From NCBI GenBank assembly GCA_046753625.1, contig JBHHUB010000045.1, forward strand, positions 1 to 23,248: a DNA stretch of 23,248 nt, given 5' to 3'. The position numbers and the translations under genes are program-made. The notes beneath the pieces are model-generated. The model had not been told where the DNA came from and made no database searches. It saw nothing but the letters and a program-made list of their open reading frames with translations. Below, piece after piece: positions 1 to 7,485 of the stretch. Source of the stretch: JADFOB01 sp046753625 (GTDB lineage: Bacteria; Planctomycetota; Phycisphaerae; UBA1845). Within the stretch, counting starts at the first letter, position 1. Every line of letters starts with the position of its first letter.

Positions 1-422
1 CGACGAAAGGGACGGTCCTCTTGGACAATCCGCTTCATCTCGGCTTCGATTTTGGGGAAATCGTCCGGCGTCAGGGATCGGTCCAGGTCCAAATCGTAGT
101 AGAACCCGTCCTCCAACGGTGGTCCATAAACCAGCTTGGTTTCAGGGAAGAGCGTGCAGATGGCCTCCGCCATGACGTGCGCACAACTGTGACGCAGCAC
201 GGAAAGGCTGTCCGCATCGTCGTCGGTAGCGGTGAGGATGGCGAGTTGACAATCGCCGGGAAGCGGACGGGAGGTTTCGACGATCTCGTCATGACCATCG
301 ACGCAAACACGACCGGCAATGGCTACGCGAGCCAACCCCGGACCGATTGCGGATGCGACATCGGCGACGGTGGCGCCATCGGCGACATCCATGACGGTTC
401 CGTCAGGAAGCGTGACCTTCAG
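1..422 (-). CDS. thrS: Threonyl-tRNA synthetase, N-terminal part (runs off left edge)
   Basis: Charges tRNA-Thr with threonine in the cytoplasm. The 140 visible codons give an N-terminal TGS domain (LKVTLPDGTVMDVADGATV, then VAIAGRVCVDG) followed by the start of the editing/SAD domain with the HxxxH motif (RHSCAHVMAEAI) and the family stretch YGPPLEDGFYYDLDLD. Catalytic and anticodon-binding domains lie outside the window. There is no in-frame ATG, GTG or TTG ahead of the TGS domain. An AGGAGG at 427-432 sits six bases upstream of CTG (422-420), so CTG is the probable start. The first in-frame ATG (12 codons on) would cut into the TGS domain. The gene has its own promoter and a long structured leader. 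Family assignment is firm; the CTG start is inference. Confidence 0.93.
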   Translation of the reverse strand, partial: MKVTLPDGTVMDVADGATVADVASAIGPGLARVAIAGRVCVDGHDEIVETSRPLPGDCQLAILTATDDDADSLSVLRHSCAHVMAEAICTLFPETKLVYGPPLEDGFYYDLDLDRSLTPDDFPKIEAEMKRIVQEDRPFR

Positions 423-426
423 CGAA

Positions 427-432
427 AACCTC
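427..432 (-). promoter_or_regulatory. Shine-Dalgarno that decides a CTG start for thrS
   Basis: On the minus strand a perfect AGGAGG is followed by TTTTCG and then CTG AAG GTC ACG CTT, the opening of the TGS domain. No conventional start codon lies in this frame at a useful distance, so the site supports initiation at CTG. Confidence 0.65.
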
Positions 433-464
433 CTAATCCAGTTGGATCCATGTGCCCGAGGCAC

Positions 465-495
465 AAAAAAAACGGCGCGGCCCACCATAACGCCG
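465..495 (-). terminator. Terminator-like hairpin in the thrS leader (candidate attenuator)
   Basis: Minus-strand arms CGGCG (495-491) and CGCCG (477-473) enclose a 13-nt loop and are followed directly by eight T (472-465). The structure lies between the thrS promoter and the thrS ribosome site, about 43 nt before the start codon. It would therefore end transcription before thrS unless prevented. A second short hairpin (TGTGCC/GGCACA, 451-465) follows at once and shares the last base of the T run. The stem is short, so strength is uncertain. Confidence 0.5.
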
Positions 496-497
496 AA

Positions 498-557
498 TCA
501 GACCCAGCGCGCGATCTCCTCCAACAAAGAGGCGAACGCACCAGGGGCGTCCCACAT
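498..557 (-). CDS. Possible 19-codon leader ORF ahead of thrS
   Basis: An ATG at 557-555 opens a 19-codon frame (MWDAPGAFASLLEEIARWV) whose TGA lies two bases before the terminator-like stem of the thrS leader. That is the geometry expected of a translated leader that influences attenuation. Against it: there is no Shine-Dalgarno before the ATG and no threonine codon in the peptide, so classical codon-starvation attenuation for threonine does not fit. Listed as a weak candidate only. Confidence 0.2.
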   Translation of the reverse strand: MWDAPGAFASLLEEIARWV

Positions 558-670
558 ATGAGACTATGATCGACGTGACATTGGGCTACAAGCCGTCTTG
601 TACTACCGGACACACACCCTCCCGCGCGCACCAGCAACGCGGGTAGTATGCCCCTTCAAACTCTGAGTTT

Positions 671-698
671 AATATATCATAAAATCGGGACAGGTCAA
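671..698 (-). promoter_or_regulatory. Promoter for thrS
   Basis: On the minus strand TTGACC (698-693) and TATATT (676-671) are separated by 16 bp in a locally AT-rich stretch. Transcription would begin near 664 and give a leader of about 240 nt before the thrS start. Inverted repeats in that leader include CCCGCG/CGCGGG (621-626 with 638-643), flanked by TACTA/TAGTA. Confidence 0.65.
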
Positions 699-782
699 GC
701 TAAATGCGTTTTTCCCGGACGCGAAAAACGAGTCCGCCTGCCTGAGGGAGACCGCGGAAGACGCCGGCGGTCGGTTGCGCAA

Positions 783-908
783 CTACGGCGTGGTGAACAG
801 GCCGCTTACCAAACTGCCGAATACCGCCGAAAGAATCGCCACGATGAATCCTGCCAATTGCGACAAGAATTCCGTCGAGTAGAAGAATCCGTTCAAATCC
901 AGTTGCAT
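783..908 (-). CDS. Small single-pass membrane protein, 41 aa
   Basis: I do not recognise a named family. The peptide starts MQLDLNGFFYSTEFLSQLAG and continues with one hydrophobic segment (about residues 17-38, rich in Val, Ile, Ala, Leu, Ser) ending in LFTTP. Start choice: the frame is open upstream to an ATG at 980. That ATG lies inside the -10 hexamer of the promoter at 979-1006, so it cannot be in the transcript. The ATG at 908 is preceded by AAAGGG at suitable spacing and gives a 64-nt leader. The strong promoter is the best evidence that something is expressed here. It could alternatively be a small RNA, with the peptide incidental. Confidence 0.55.
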   Translation of the reverse strand: MQLDLNGFFYSTEFLSQLAGFIVAILSAVFGSLVSGLFTTP

Positions 909-978
909 CGGCGCGCCCTTTCGACTTCGAGATCGATCCGGCACCCGCAAGGGAAGGTGCATCAGCGGACCGGTGGCC

Positions 979-1006
979 ATTATACGGCCTGTAGCCGACC
1001 TGCCAA
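979..1006 (-). promoter_or_regulatory. Near-consensus promoter for the 41-aa membrane peptide
   Basis: On the minus strand TTGGCA (1006-1001) and a perfect TATAAT (984-979) are 16 bp apart. This is the best match to a housekeeping promoter in the window. Transcription would begin near 972, about 64 nt before the ATG at 908. Confidence 0.7.
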
Positions 1007-1070
1007 CACGATCGCCAATTCGGGAGCGTCGCGGTTCTGGACATTCCAGCCGGGACAGGCCAACTCAGAG

Positions 1071-1090
1071 CCGCAGGCGCAAGCCTGCGG
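1071..1090. repeat. REP-like palindrome, 8-bp arms and 4-nt loop
   Basis: CCGCAGGC and GCCTGCGG flank the loop GCAA. The palindrome sits in the non-coding gap between the CBM9-like gene and the membrane-peptide promoter. There is no T run, so it is not a standard terminator. It has the same geometry as the palindrome at 18122-18141. A related core, GGCTGAAGCC, lies close by at 1160-1169. Confidence 0.6.
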
Positions 1091-1194
1091 ACCGTCCGCT
1101 TCAACCGCTGGCACAAGCCTGTCGATCACCTGGTGCCCTGACATCTACCCGCCGCCGAGGGCTGAAGCCGGGCGTACCAGCCAGTCTCATCCGG

Positions 1195-1851
1195 CTATCG
1201 GCTCAGCACGGCCGTGGGCCAGGTTGATGGGTCCAGATGCCAGGAGAGATCGTCCCCTACGGTCGGGAACTGCTGGCCCAGCTCGGCGTCCTCGACCATC
1301 AAGTAGAAGCCGATCCTCGGATGCTCATCCGGGTCGAAACCGTGTAGGGCCTCTGCCGAAACATGCGCCTTCAGGAAGTATCCACCCTTGCTGATGCTTG
1401 ATGCGATGGCGAGCGCGCCGTCGGGTACGGGCGGCCCCTCGGCCATGGCCCGCTGAATCGTTCCGACGCCGGCGACGGGAGCTTTGCCGTTCTTACCGCC
1501 GCCTCGTGGCAGGAAATAGAATTGCCTGCAAAACCGCGTCGCACGCCGATTGGTCCGGGCATCGCGCGTGTCGATGCAGAGGCGGACGTTGTCCCCATCC
1601 CAATACCTAGTCGGATCGCATTGGAGTGGCTTTCGCTTCCCGGTGACCTTGACGGCCAGGTAGACCCCCGATTCATGCCAGCAGGCCCAAACATCGGCAA
1701 AGTCCGTCGCCCCGTCCATGGATCCGAGCTTCGGCAGGCGTTCCTTGGCTGCCCAGCCACGGGCCGTTCCGTCCAGCTTCGGCGGACGCGTCCGATAAGC
1801 AATAGGAAACTCGAGCGAGAAGAGCCATCGATTGGGGACCAGGGTACTCAT
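1195..1851 (-). CDS. CBM9-like (carbohydrate-binding/DOMON-like) domain protein, 218 aa
   Basis: A single beta-sandwich domain of the CBM9-like type seen in many Planctomycetes proteins. Recognisable stretches are FADVWACWHESGVYLAVKV, then YWDGDNVRLCIDTRDARTNR and FCRQFYFLPRGGG, and near the C-terminus HPRIGFYLMVEDAELGQ. There is no signal peptide, so it is probably cytoplasmic. In the known family the domain binds sugars or sits in larger secreted proteins; the ligand here is unknown. The ATG (1851-1849) overlaps the TGA of the preceding uvrA frame as ATGA, so the two should be translationally coupled. The frame stays open upstream of this ATG only as an antisense-like extension inside uvrA. 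Existence is well supported, the function is not. Confidence 0.8.
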   Translation of the reverse strand: MSTLVPNRWLFSLEFPIAYRTRPPKLDGTARGWAAKERLPKLGSMDGATDFADVWACWHESGVYLAVKVTGKRKPLQCDPTRYWDGDNVRLCIDTRDARTNRRATRFCRQFYFLPRGGGKNGKAPVAGVGTIQRAMAEGPPVPDGALAIASSISKGGYFLKAHVSAEALHGFDPDEHPRIGFYLMVEDAELGQQFPTVGDDLSWHLDPSTWPTAVLSR

Positions 1852-4800
1852 GCGGATTGGAGCCTTTCGGTGTCTTCGCGCACGCGGCATTTGCGCCATA
1901 CGTCGCGGAACTGCTTCCAGTCTGTCTGTTGAATCGTGCAAATCCAGAAGATGACCCAATACGTGCCACCTCTGGGGCGGATCTCCGAATCGTCTCCAAG
2001 CCGGTCGATCATCGCGGGCGTGATTGCGCCGGCCGGGGCGCGCAACTCCAGCCGCAGGCCCCGCCCGAGATTGGTGACTACTTTTGCGGCGATTTTTGCT
2101 TCTCCGGGCACAGAAAGGAGAATCGCGCTTTCCCGATTCCAATCCACCGTCAGGCCGGGTTGGATCGCCTTGAGCTTGCCGATGACCGTAAGGATTAACT
2201 CCGGCCGCCACTTGAGGGCGTGTCGACGCTGTGCGGCTTTTTGCCCGAGATGCCAGTCGCGGCCGTCCTGTTTCCACGGCTTCCCCTGATGGGGGTCGGC
2301 CGCCGCGCTGTCCAAAGCCCGAAGGTAGACCTTGTGGGCGTCCTTCAGGAAGGAACGAAAGGCGGTCTTCTTGACATCCTTGAAATCTCTCAGCGTCATG
2401 CGTATGGCGCTCCAGCCGTTGCCAACGGGCCGAACGCGGACTCGATTCCATTGGCCATAGAGGGGTAGGTCGGTTCGTTCATCAAGCGTCTTGATGCCGA
2501 GTTGTTTGGACAGATCGTCCGTCGTAAAGTGGCCTTCGGGGACGCGCAGCGCCACTTCGAGCAAATCCTTCCCACCGGTCAGGAAATGGGCGAACCATTG
2601 CTTGCTCTTGGCCGCGGTGATTTCGACGCGCGTGCGGTGATTCCAGTCAGTAGGAAGCAGCGAGCCGTAGGATTCGATCGCCTCCACCAGCCACACCAAC
2701 AGTGCCGCATCCCACGCGACGGGCCGGCCCTGACTATCGGTGTGGTCGACGGTATGCCAGGATCGACCGTCTTGCTCCCATGGCATCTTGACGTCGTCGC
2801 CGAGATCGAGCTTGGCGTCGTCGTCGCTGATCGGCGGACCGCCCACGGCATGGACCTTACGCGGTTGAACGGGACCGGCTTTGAGCACGGGAGCCAGCGA
2901 TCGACCCGTATGAGAGCGCTTGCACGCCGCGATTCGCTCCGGCGGTCCCGACGCGATGATTGCGCCGCCCCCGCCGCCGGCTTCGGGTCCGAGGTCGATG
3001 ATCCAGTCCGCGGTCTTGATGACGTCGAGGTTGTGTTCGATGCAGATGCAGGTGTTGCCGAGGTCCACCAGCTGGTGCAAGACGCCGAGGAGCTTCTTCA
3101 GATCGTCGAAATGCAGGCCGGTCGTCGGCTCGTCAAGAATGTAGAGGGTCTTGCCGGTGGAAGGGCGGCCGAGTTCGGCGGCCAGCTTGACGCGCTGCGC
3201 CTCGCCGCCGGAGAGTGTCGGTGCCGATTGGCCCAGTTGCACGTAGCCAAGCCCGACGTCGTCGAGCGTTTTGAGCATCCGATGTACCTTCGGGACGCGG
3301 GAAAAAAGTTCCATAGCCTCCGACACGCGCATGTCAAGCACATCGGCGATGCTCTTGTCGTGGTAGCGGACATCGAGCGTGTCCGCCAAGAAACGTCGGC
3401 CCTTGCAGCTTTCACACTCGATCCAAACATCCGGCAGAAAGTGCATCTCGATGCAGCGCATGCCCATGCCGCTGCACGCCTCGCATCGACCGCCGGGCCG
3501 ATTGAAGCTGAATCGTTCGGCCGTGTAGCCGCGCACTTTGGACGCAGGCAGCTTGGCGAATAGCTCGCGGACCAAGTCGAACAGGCCGGTGTAGGTGGCC
3601 GGGTTGCTCGTCGGGCTCGTGCCGATCGGCGCTTGATCGACGTTGATGACCTTGTCGATGTGCTCGGCGCCGAGGATTCGGTCGTGGCCGCCGGGTACGG
3701 CGGACGCCCGGTGGATGCGGCGGGCCAGGGCTTTGTGGAGAATCTCCGTGACGAGCGAGCTTTTCCCGCTGCCCGACACCCCGGTGACGCAGGTGAATCG
3801 GCCCAGCGGAAACGCAGCGTCGATCTCCTTGAGGTTGTTGGCCCGCGCGCCGCAAACGGTCAGCCAGGGCAATTCGGTCGCCTTGCCACTCGCGGCGGTC
3901 GCTTCCGTCGTCGGCTCCAGGTCTGTCCGCGGCGGATGCTTGGGCAGCGGTCGCCGGTTGGATGGGACGGGAATGGCTGCCCTGTTGGCCAGGTATTGCC
4001 CGGTCAGCGATTGGCGCATCTTGCGAATCCGGCTGGGGCTCGCCGCTGCGGTGACTTCGCCGCCGAAGGCTCCGGCCGCGGGGCCGAAATCAAGCACGTG
4101 ATCGGCCGAGTCGATGACGTCGCGATCATGCTCGACCAGCAGGAGCGTGTTGCCCAAATCGCGGAGCCGGCGCAGCGCCCGAATCAGCCGGCCGTTGTCG
4201 CGTGGGTGGAGCCCGATCGTCGGCTCATCCAAAACATAAAGCACGCCCGTTAGGCCGGTTCCGATCTGGGCGGCCAGTTGGATGCGTTGCGATTCGCCTC
4301 CGGAGAGCGTGGAGGCCGTGCGGTTCAAGCAAAGGTAATCCAGCCCGACATCTACGAGAAAGCGCAGACGCGATGTGATTTCGTGCAGCAGCTCCCCGGC
4401 GATCTGTTGCTCGCGTGGGTCCAAGGCCAGTGCGTCGAACCAGCGTAGCACTTGGATCAGGGGCTTGGCGCAGATGTCTCGAATCGTCTGGTCCCCGACA
4501 AACACGTTGGCGGATTCCTCGCGAAGCCGGCTGCCGCGGCAGGTATGGCAGGCGACGTCGGTGGCCATAGAGTGCAGGCGCTTGCGGTATTGCCAACTGG
4601 ATCGTGTGGCCCGCGCGATGGCGGGAAAGAAGCCGCGCCATTGAAAGCGCATGCCTGCAAGATCGTCCGACGCGCCACGACCGGTTTTGCCGAATCGATC
4701 CAGTTCGATCCACTCATCGCCGCAGCCTTGGAGCATCGCCTGTTGCTGTCGCTCCTCAAGTTCGTTCCAGGGCGTGTCCAGATCGAAACCGATGTGATCC

Positions 4801-7106
4801 GCCAGTGCCGCAATGAATCGGTGAAGCGTGGAGCCCGGCGCGAGTTCCTCCCAGCCGCTGACCGCGCCTTGCCCGATGCCGCGCGTAGGATGAACGATGA
4901 TCGTCGAGGGGCTGGCCCCTTGCTGCGTGCCAATGCCTTCGCACGACGGGCACCAACCCAGTCGGGCGTTGAAGGAGAAGTGGTGGGGCGTCAATTCCTC
5001 GAAGGCCCGGTGGCAGGTGGGGCAGGAACGGTGCAGCGAATACCGCCGGACCGATGCGTTGGGAGGGCGCGGGATGCCCTTCACGGTTGCAGTCGTCTTG
5101 TCCGGCAGGATTTCAACGAGCACGACCCCGTCGCCGATCGCCAAGGCCGATTCGACGCTTTCGGCAATCCGCGAGCGTTGCTTAGGCTGCACTGCAATAC
5201 GATCGACCACGAGCTCGATTTCATGATCGCGGCGGTCGTCCACCGTTGGCAGCGCGTCCAGCGTATGCACCTCGCCGTCGATACGCACGCGGCGAAAGCC
5301 GTTTTCCTCTTGCCTCGCGAGCAACGCGCCGATCGACTCCTGACCGGTCGGTTGAATGGGCGCGAGGATTAACGCGCGCGTCGCCTCCGGCATCGCCAGC
5401 ACCTGCGCGGCGATCTCGTCGACGTCTTGCGTTCCGACGGGAATCCGGCAGGCCGGGCAGTGGGGGCGGCCGATGCGGGCCCAAAGGACGCGCAGAAAAT
5501 CGTAAATCTCCGTGACCGTGCCAACCGTCGATCTCGGCGATTGGCTCGTATTCTTCTGTTCGATGCACACCGACGGCGAGAGGCCGTAGACATGATCCAC
5601 GCGCGGCGGCTGCATCCGGCCCAGGAATTGCCGAGCGTAGGCACTCAGCGATTCCACGTAGCGCCGCTGTCCTTCGGTGTAAACCGTGTCGATGGCGAAA
5701 CTGCTCTTGCCGCTACCGCTTGGCCCCGAACACACGGTGGTCTTGCCGCGTGGAATGTCCACGTCGATGTTCTTGAGGTTGTGCTGCCGCGCGCCCACGA
5801 CGCGAATCATCTTGGCCGATCGCGTCTTGCTGTTCTTGCTCGTCTTGGTGCGCCCGGCGGGTTTTGCTTTGCGAGGCATTGTCTTCGCGCTTGGACTTTG
5901 GCCGTCGAGGATTTCGCTCAGCGCGGCGCCGGTATGGGATTCTTTCGAGCGGGCGATTTTTTCCGGCGTGCCGGTTGCGACGATGCGGCCGCCGCGCGCG
6001 CCGCCTTCGGGGCCGAGATCGATGACCCAATCGGCGGTCTTGACGACGTCGAGATTGTGCTCGATGACCAGCACCGTGTTGCCGGCGTCGACGAATCCAT
6101 GCAGCACGGCCAGCAGCTTCTTGATGTCGTCGAAATGCAACCCCGTCGTCGGTTCATCGAGGATGTAGAGCGTTCGCCCCGTGCTTCGCTTGACCAGTTC
6201 GCGGGCGAGTTTGATCCGTTGGGCTTCACCGCCGGAGAGGGTGGTGGAAGATTGACCGAGCTTGAGGTAGTCAAGGCCGACGTCGTGCAGGGTACGCAGC
6301 ATGCGGGCGATTTGCGGAATGTTTTCGAAATGGGTCAGAGCCTCCTGCACGTCCATGTCGAGCACGTCGGTGATGCTCTTGCCCTTGTAGCGGACCTGCA
6401 GCGTTTCGCGGCTGAATCGTTTGCCCTGGCAGACGGAGCAGGTGATCCACACGTCGGCCAGCAGCTCCATTTCCATCTTGTTGCTGCCGTTGCCTTCGCA
6501 GGCTTCGCACCGACCGCCGCCGGCATGGCCCGTGTGGACGTTGAAGCTGAACCGCCCGGGCTTGTAGCCGCGGATCTTGGATTCGGGCAGCCGGGCGTAG
6601 AGGCCGCGGATTTCGTCGAAGGCTTTGATGTAGGTGGCCGGGTTGGATCGCGGCGTGCGGCCGATGGGTGATTGGTCGATGTCGATGACTTTGTCCAGAT
6701 GTTCGAGGCCGCCAATGGTGTCGAACCGACCGGGGTGCACCTTGGTTGCTCCGTTCAGATCGCGCGCGAGCGCCTGCCAGATGATGTCATTGACCAGCGA
6801 GCTCTTGCCCGAACCGGAAACGCCGGTGACGCAGACGAAGCGGCCGAGCGGTATTTCGGCGGTGATGTTCTTGAGGTTGTTCTGCCGCGCGCCGACTACG
6901 GTCAGCCAAGCGACCTGACCGTCGGCCGCGCCATTATGTTGCGCCTTTTTCTGAGTTGCATGCTCCGAGTTGTGAGCGTTTTTCCCCGAGCCGCGGGCTT
7001 CAGCCCGCGCGGCGCTCGGAGTCTGCCCACGTGCGCGTACCGCGGCCGCTTTGCCGGCCCGCGCGCGGCCTTTCGTGGCTTTTGGTTTGACCTTCTTTTT
7101 CCCCAT
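1848..7106 (-). CDS. uvrA: UvrA fusion: C-half of a first UvrA + complete second UvrA + duplicated C-terminal domain, 1752 aa
   Basis: DNA-damage recognition ATPase of nucleotide excision repair. Residues 1-64 are a low-complexity Lys/Arg/Ala linker. Residues 65-400 are a UvrA C-half: Walker A GVSGSGKS 95-102, zinc cysteines 200/203 and 223/226, LSGGE 290-294, ILDEPTTGLHFDD 315-327. Residues 433-1040 are a full N-half: Walker A GPSGSGKS 461-468, UvrB-binding region about 560-640, cysteines 695/698 and 719/722, LSGGE 934-938. Residues 1080-1405 are a second C-half: Walker A 1109-1116, LSGGE 1298-1302. Residues 1440-1752 hold two related modules opening MPWEQDGRSWH and KPWKQDGRDWH. UvrA is normally about 950 aa; Chlamydiae carry a fused double UvrA of about 1800 aa. 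Here the missing first N-half is on the upstream gene. The start ATG follows a 104-nt gap and has only a weak ribosome site. Confidence 0.95.
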   Translation of the reverse strand: MGKKKVKPKATKGRARAGKAAAVRARGQTPSAARAEARGSGKNAHNSEHATQKKAQHNGAADGQVAWLTVVGARQNNLKNITAEIPLGRFVCVTGVSGSGKSSLVNDIIWQALARDLNGATKVHPGRFDTIGGLEHLDKVIDIDQSPIGRTPRSNPATYIKAFDEIRGLYARLPESKIRGYKPGRFSFNVHTGHAGGGRCEACEGNGSNKMEMELLADVWITCSVCQGKRFSRETLQVRYKGKSITDVLDMDVQEALTHFENIPQIARMLRTLHDVGLDYLKLGQSSTTLSGGEAQRIKLARELVKRSTGRTLYILDEPTTGLHFDDIKKLLAVLHGFVDAGNTVLVIEHNLDVVKTADWVIDLGPEGGARGGRIVATGTPEKIARSKESHTGAALSEILDGQSPSAKTMPRKAKPAGRTKTSKNSKTRSAKMIRVVGARQHNLKNIDVDIPRGKTTVCSGPSGSGKSSFAIDTVYTEGQRRYVESLSAYARQFLGRMQPPRVDHVYGLSPSVCIEQKNTSQSPRSTVGTVTEIYDFLRVLWARIGRPHCPACRIPVGTQDVDEIAAQVLAMPEATRALILAPIQPTGQESIGALLARQEENGFRRVRIDGEVHTLDALPTVDDRRDHEIELVVDRIAVQPKQRSRIAESVESALAIGDGVVLVEILPDKTTATVKGIPRPPNASVRRYSLHRSCPTCHRAFEELTPHHFSFNARLGWCPSCEGIGTQQGASPSTIIVHPTRGIGQGAVSGWEELAPGSTLHRFIAALADHIGFDLDTPWNELEERQQQAMLQGCGDEWIELDRFGKTGRGASDDLAGMRFQWRGFFPAIARATRSSWQYRKRLHSMATDVACHTCRGSRLREESANVFVGDQTIRDICAKPLIQVLRWFDALALDPREQQIAGELLHEITSRLRFLVDVGLDYLCLNRTASTLSGGESQRIQLAAQIGTGLTGVLYVLDEPTIGLHPRDNGRLIRALRRLRDLGNTLLLVEHDRDVIDSADHVLDFGPAAGAFGGEVTAAASPSRIRKMRQSLTGQYLANRAAIPVPSNRRPLPKHPPRTDLEPTTEATAASGKATELPWLTVCGARANNLKEIDAAFPLGRFTCVTGVSGSGKSSLVTEILHKALARRIHRASAVPGGHDRILGAEHIDKVINVDQAPIGTSPTSNPATYTGLFDLVRELFAKLPASKVRGYTAERFSFNRPGGRCEACSGMGMRCIEMHFLPDVWIECESCKGRRFLADTLDVRYHDKSIADVLDMRVSEAMELFSRVPKVHRMLKTLDDVGLGYVQLGQSAPTLSGGEAQRVKLAAELGRPSTGKTLYILDEPTTGLHFDDLKKLLGVLHQLVDLGNTCICIEHNLDVIKTADWIIDLGPEAGGGGGAIIASGPPERIAACKRSHTGRSLAPVLKAGPVQPRKVHAVGGPPISDDDAKLDLGDDVKMPWEQDGRSWHTVDHTDSQGRPVAWDAALLVWLVEAIESYGSLLPTDWNHRTRVEITAAKSKQWFAHFLTGGKDLLEVALRVPEGHFTTDDLSKQLGIKTLDERTDLPLYGQWNRVRVRPVGNGWSAIRMTLRDFKDVKKTAFRSFLKDAHKVYLRALDSAAADPHQGKPWKQDGRDWHLGQKAAQRRHALKWRPELILTVIGKLKAIQPGLTVDWNRESAILLSVPGEAKIAAKVVTNLGRGLRLELRAPAGAITPAMIDRLGDDSEIRPRGGTYWVIFWICTIQQTDWKQFRDVWRKCRVREDTERLQSA
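6992..7009. repeat. GC palindrome inside the coding linker of the UvrA fusion
   Basis: CGCGGGC and GCCCGCG flank the loop TTCA. The palindrome lies within codons 33-38 of the 1752-aa protein, in its low-complexity N-terminal linker. Its core GGCTTCAGCC is the reverse complement of the core at 1160-1169 and 12056-12065, which suggests a dispersed element that landed in a permissive linker. Confidence 0.55.
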
Positions 7107-7210
7107 GGACTCTGCTTCGTTCCTCTGCCTGTCGAGTATGCCCTACGACGCGACGCCGGCGCGTGCCGGGCTGCTTTCTTACGGGCACGGTTCGGATTGT
7201 GGGCACGCGA

Positions 7211-7453
7211 TCACGCGTTGTCGCCCTCTTTGCTTTGTGCCTTTCGCGCAAGGAGCATAAACCGCGTCATCGACCGTAGCAAAAGGGCGTTGAGCCGGGG
7301 GCCTCGCGCCTGCGCCAGGTGCCGTTGCAAGAGCCGATCGCGTCCCTCGTCGCCCATAGCATCGAGCATCTCCTTGGTCAATTGCCTGAGCTTGAGGCCG
7401 CGTTGCTCCATCGCCAACCTTGGGTCAGTATCAGATTGCTGCGCGTCCCTCAT
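7211..7453 (-). CDS. Small helical protein between the two UvrA genes, 80 aa
   Basis: I recognise no family. The protein is charged and predicted helical (AMEQRGLKLRQLTKEMLDAM, then RLLQRHLAQARGPRLNALLL), with no cysteines, signal peptide or clear membrane segment. It occupies the gap between the 629-aa UvrA half and the 1752-aa UvrA fusion. The ATG at 7453 is chosen here. The frame is also open to a TTG at 7489 that overlaps the upstream TGA (TTGA), giving 92 aa and possible translational coupling. AAGGG abuts that TTG with no spacer, so both starts are weak. Codon third positions are GC-rich like the neighbours. It may be a genuine accessory protein of the repair complex or a fortuitous frame in the split point. 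Confidence 0.5.
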   Translation of the reverse strand: MRDAQQSDTDPRLAMEQRGLKLRQLTKEMLDAMGDEGRDRLLQRHLAQARGPRLNALLLRSMTRFMLLARKAQSKEGDNA

Positions 7454-7485
7454 CGTTATCCGTACGCCTTCGAAGGATGGCTGCT

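Noticed and set aside
465..500. T-box riboswitch before thrS (a GGTGGGCCGCG stretch resembles the T-box core)
   Set aside because: It lacks the A of the conserved TGGNACCGCG core, and the CCGCG lies in the 3' arm of the terminator instead of the 5' arm. No specifier-loop structure with a Thr codon could be identified.
2502..3563. Long plus-strand open frames (353, 414, 306 and 298 codons) across 2.5-7.6 kb
   Set aside because: They lie antisense to uvrA, whose ATPase motifs are unmistakable, and show no domain. They are shadows caused by high GC content.
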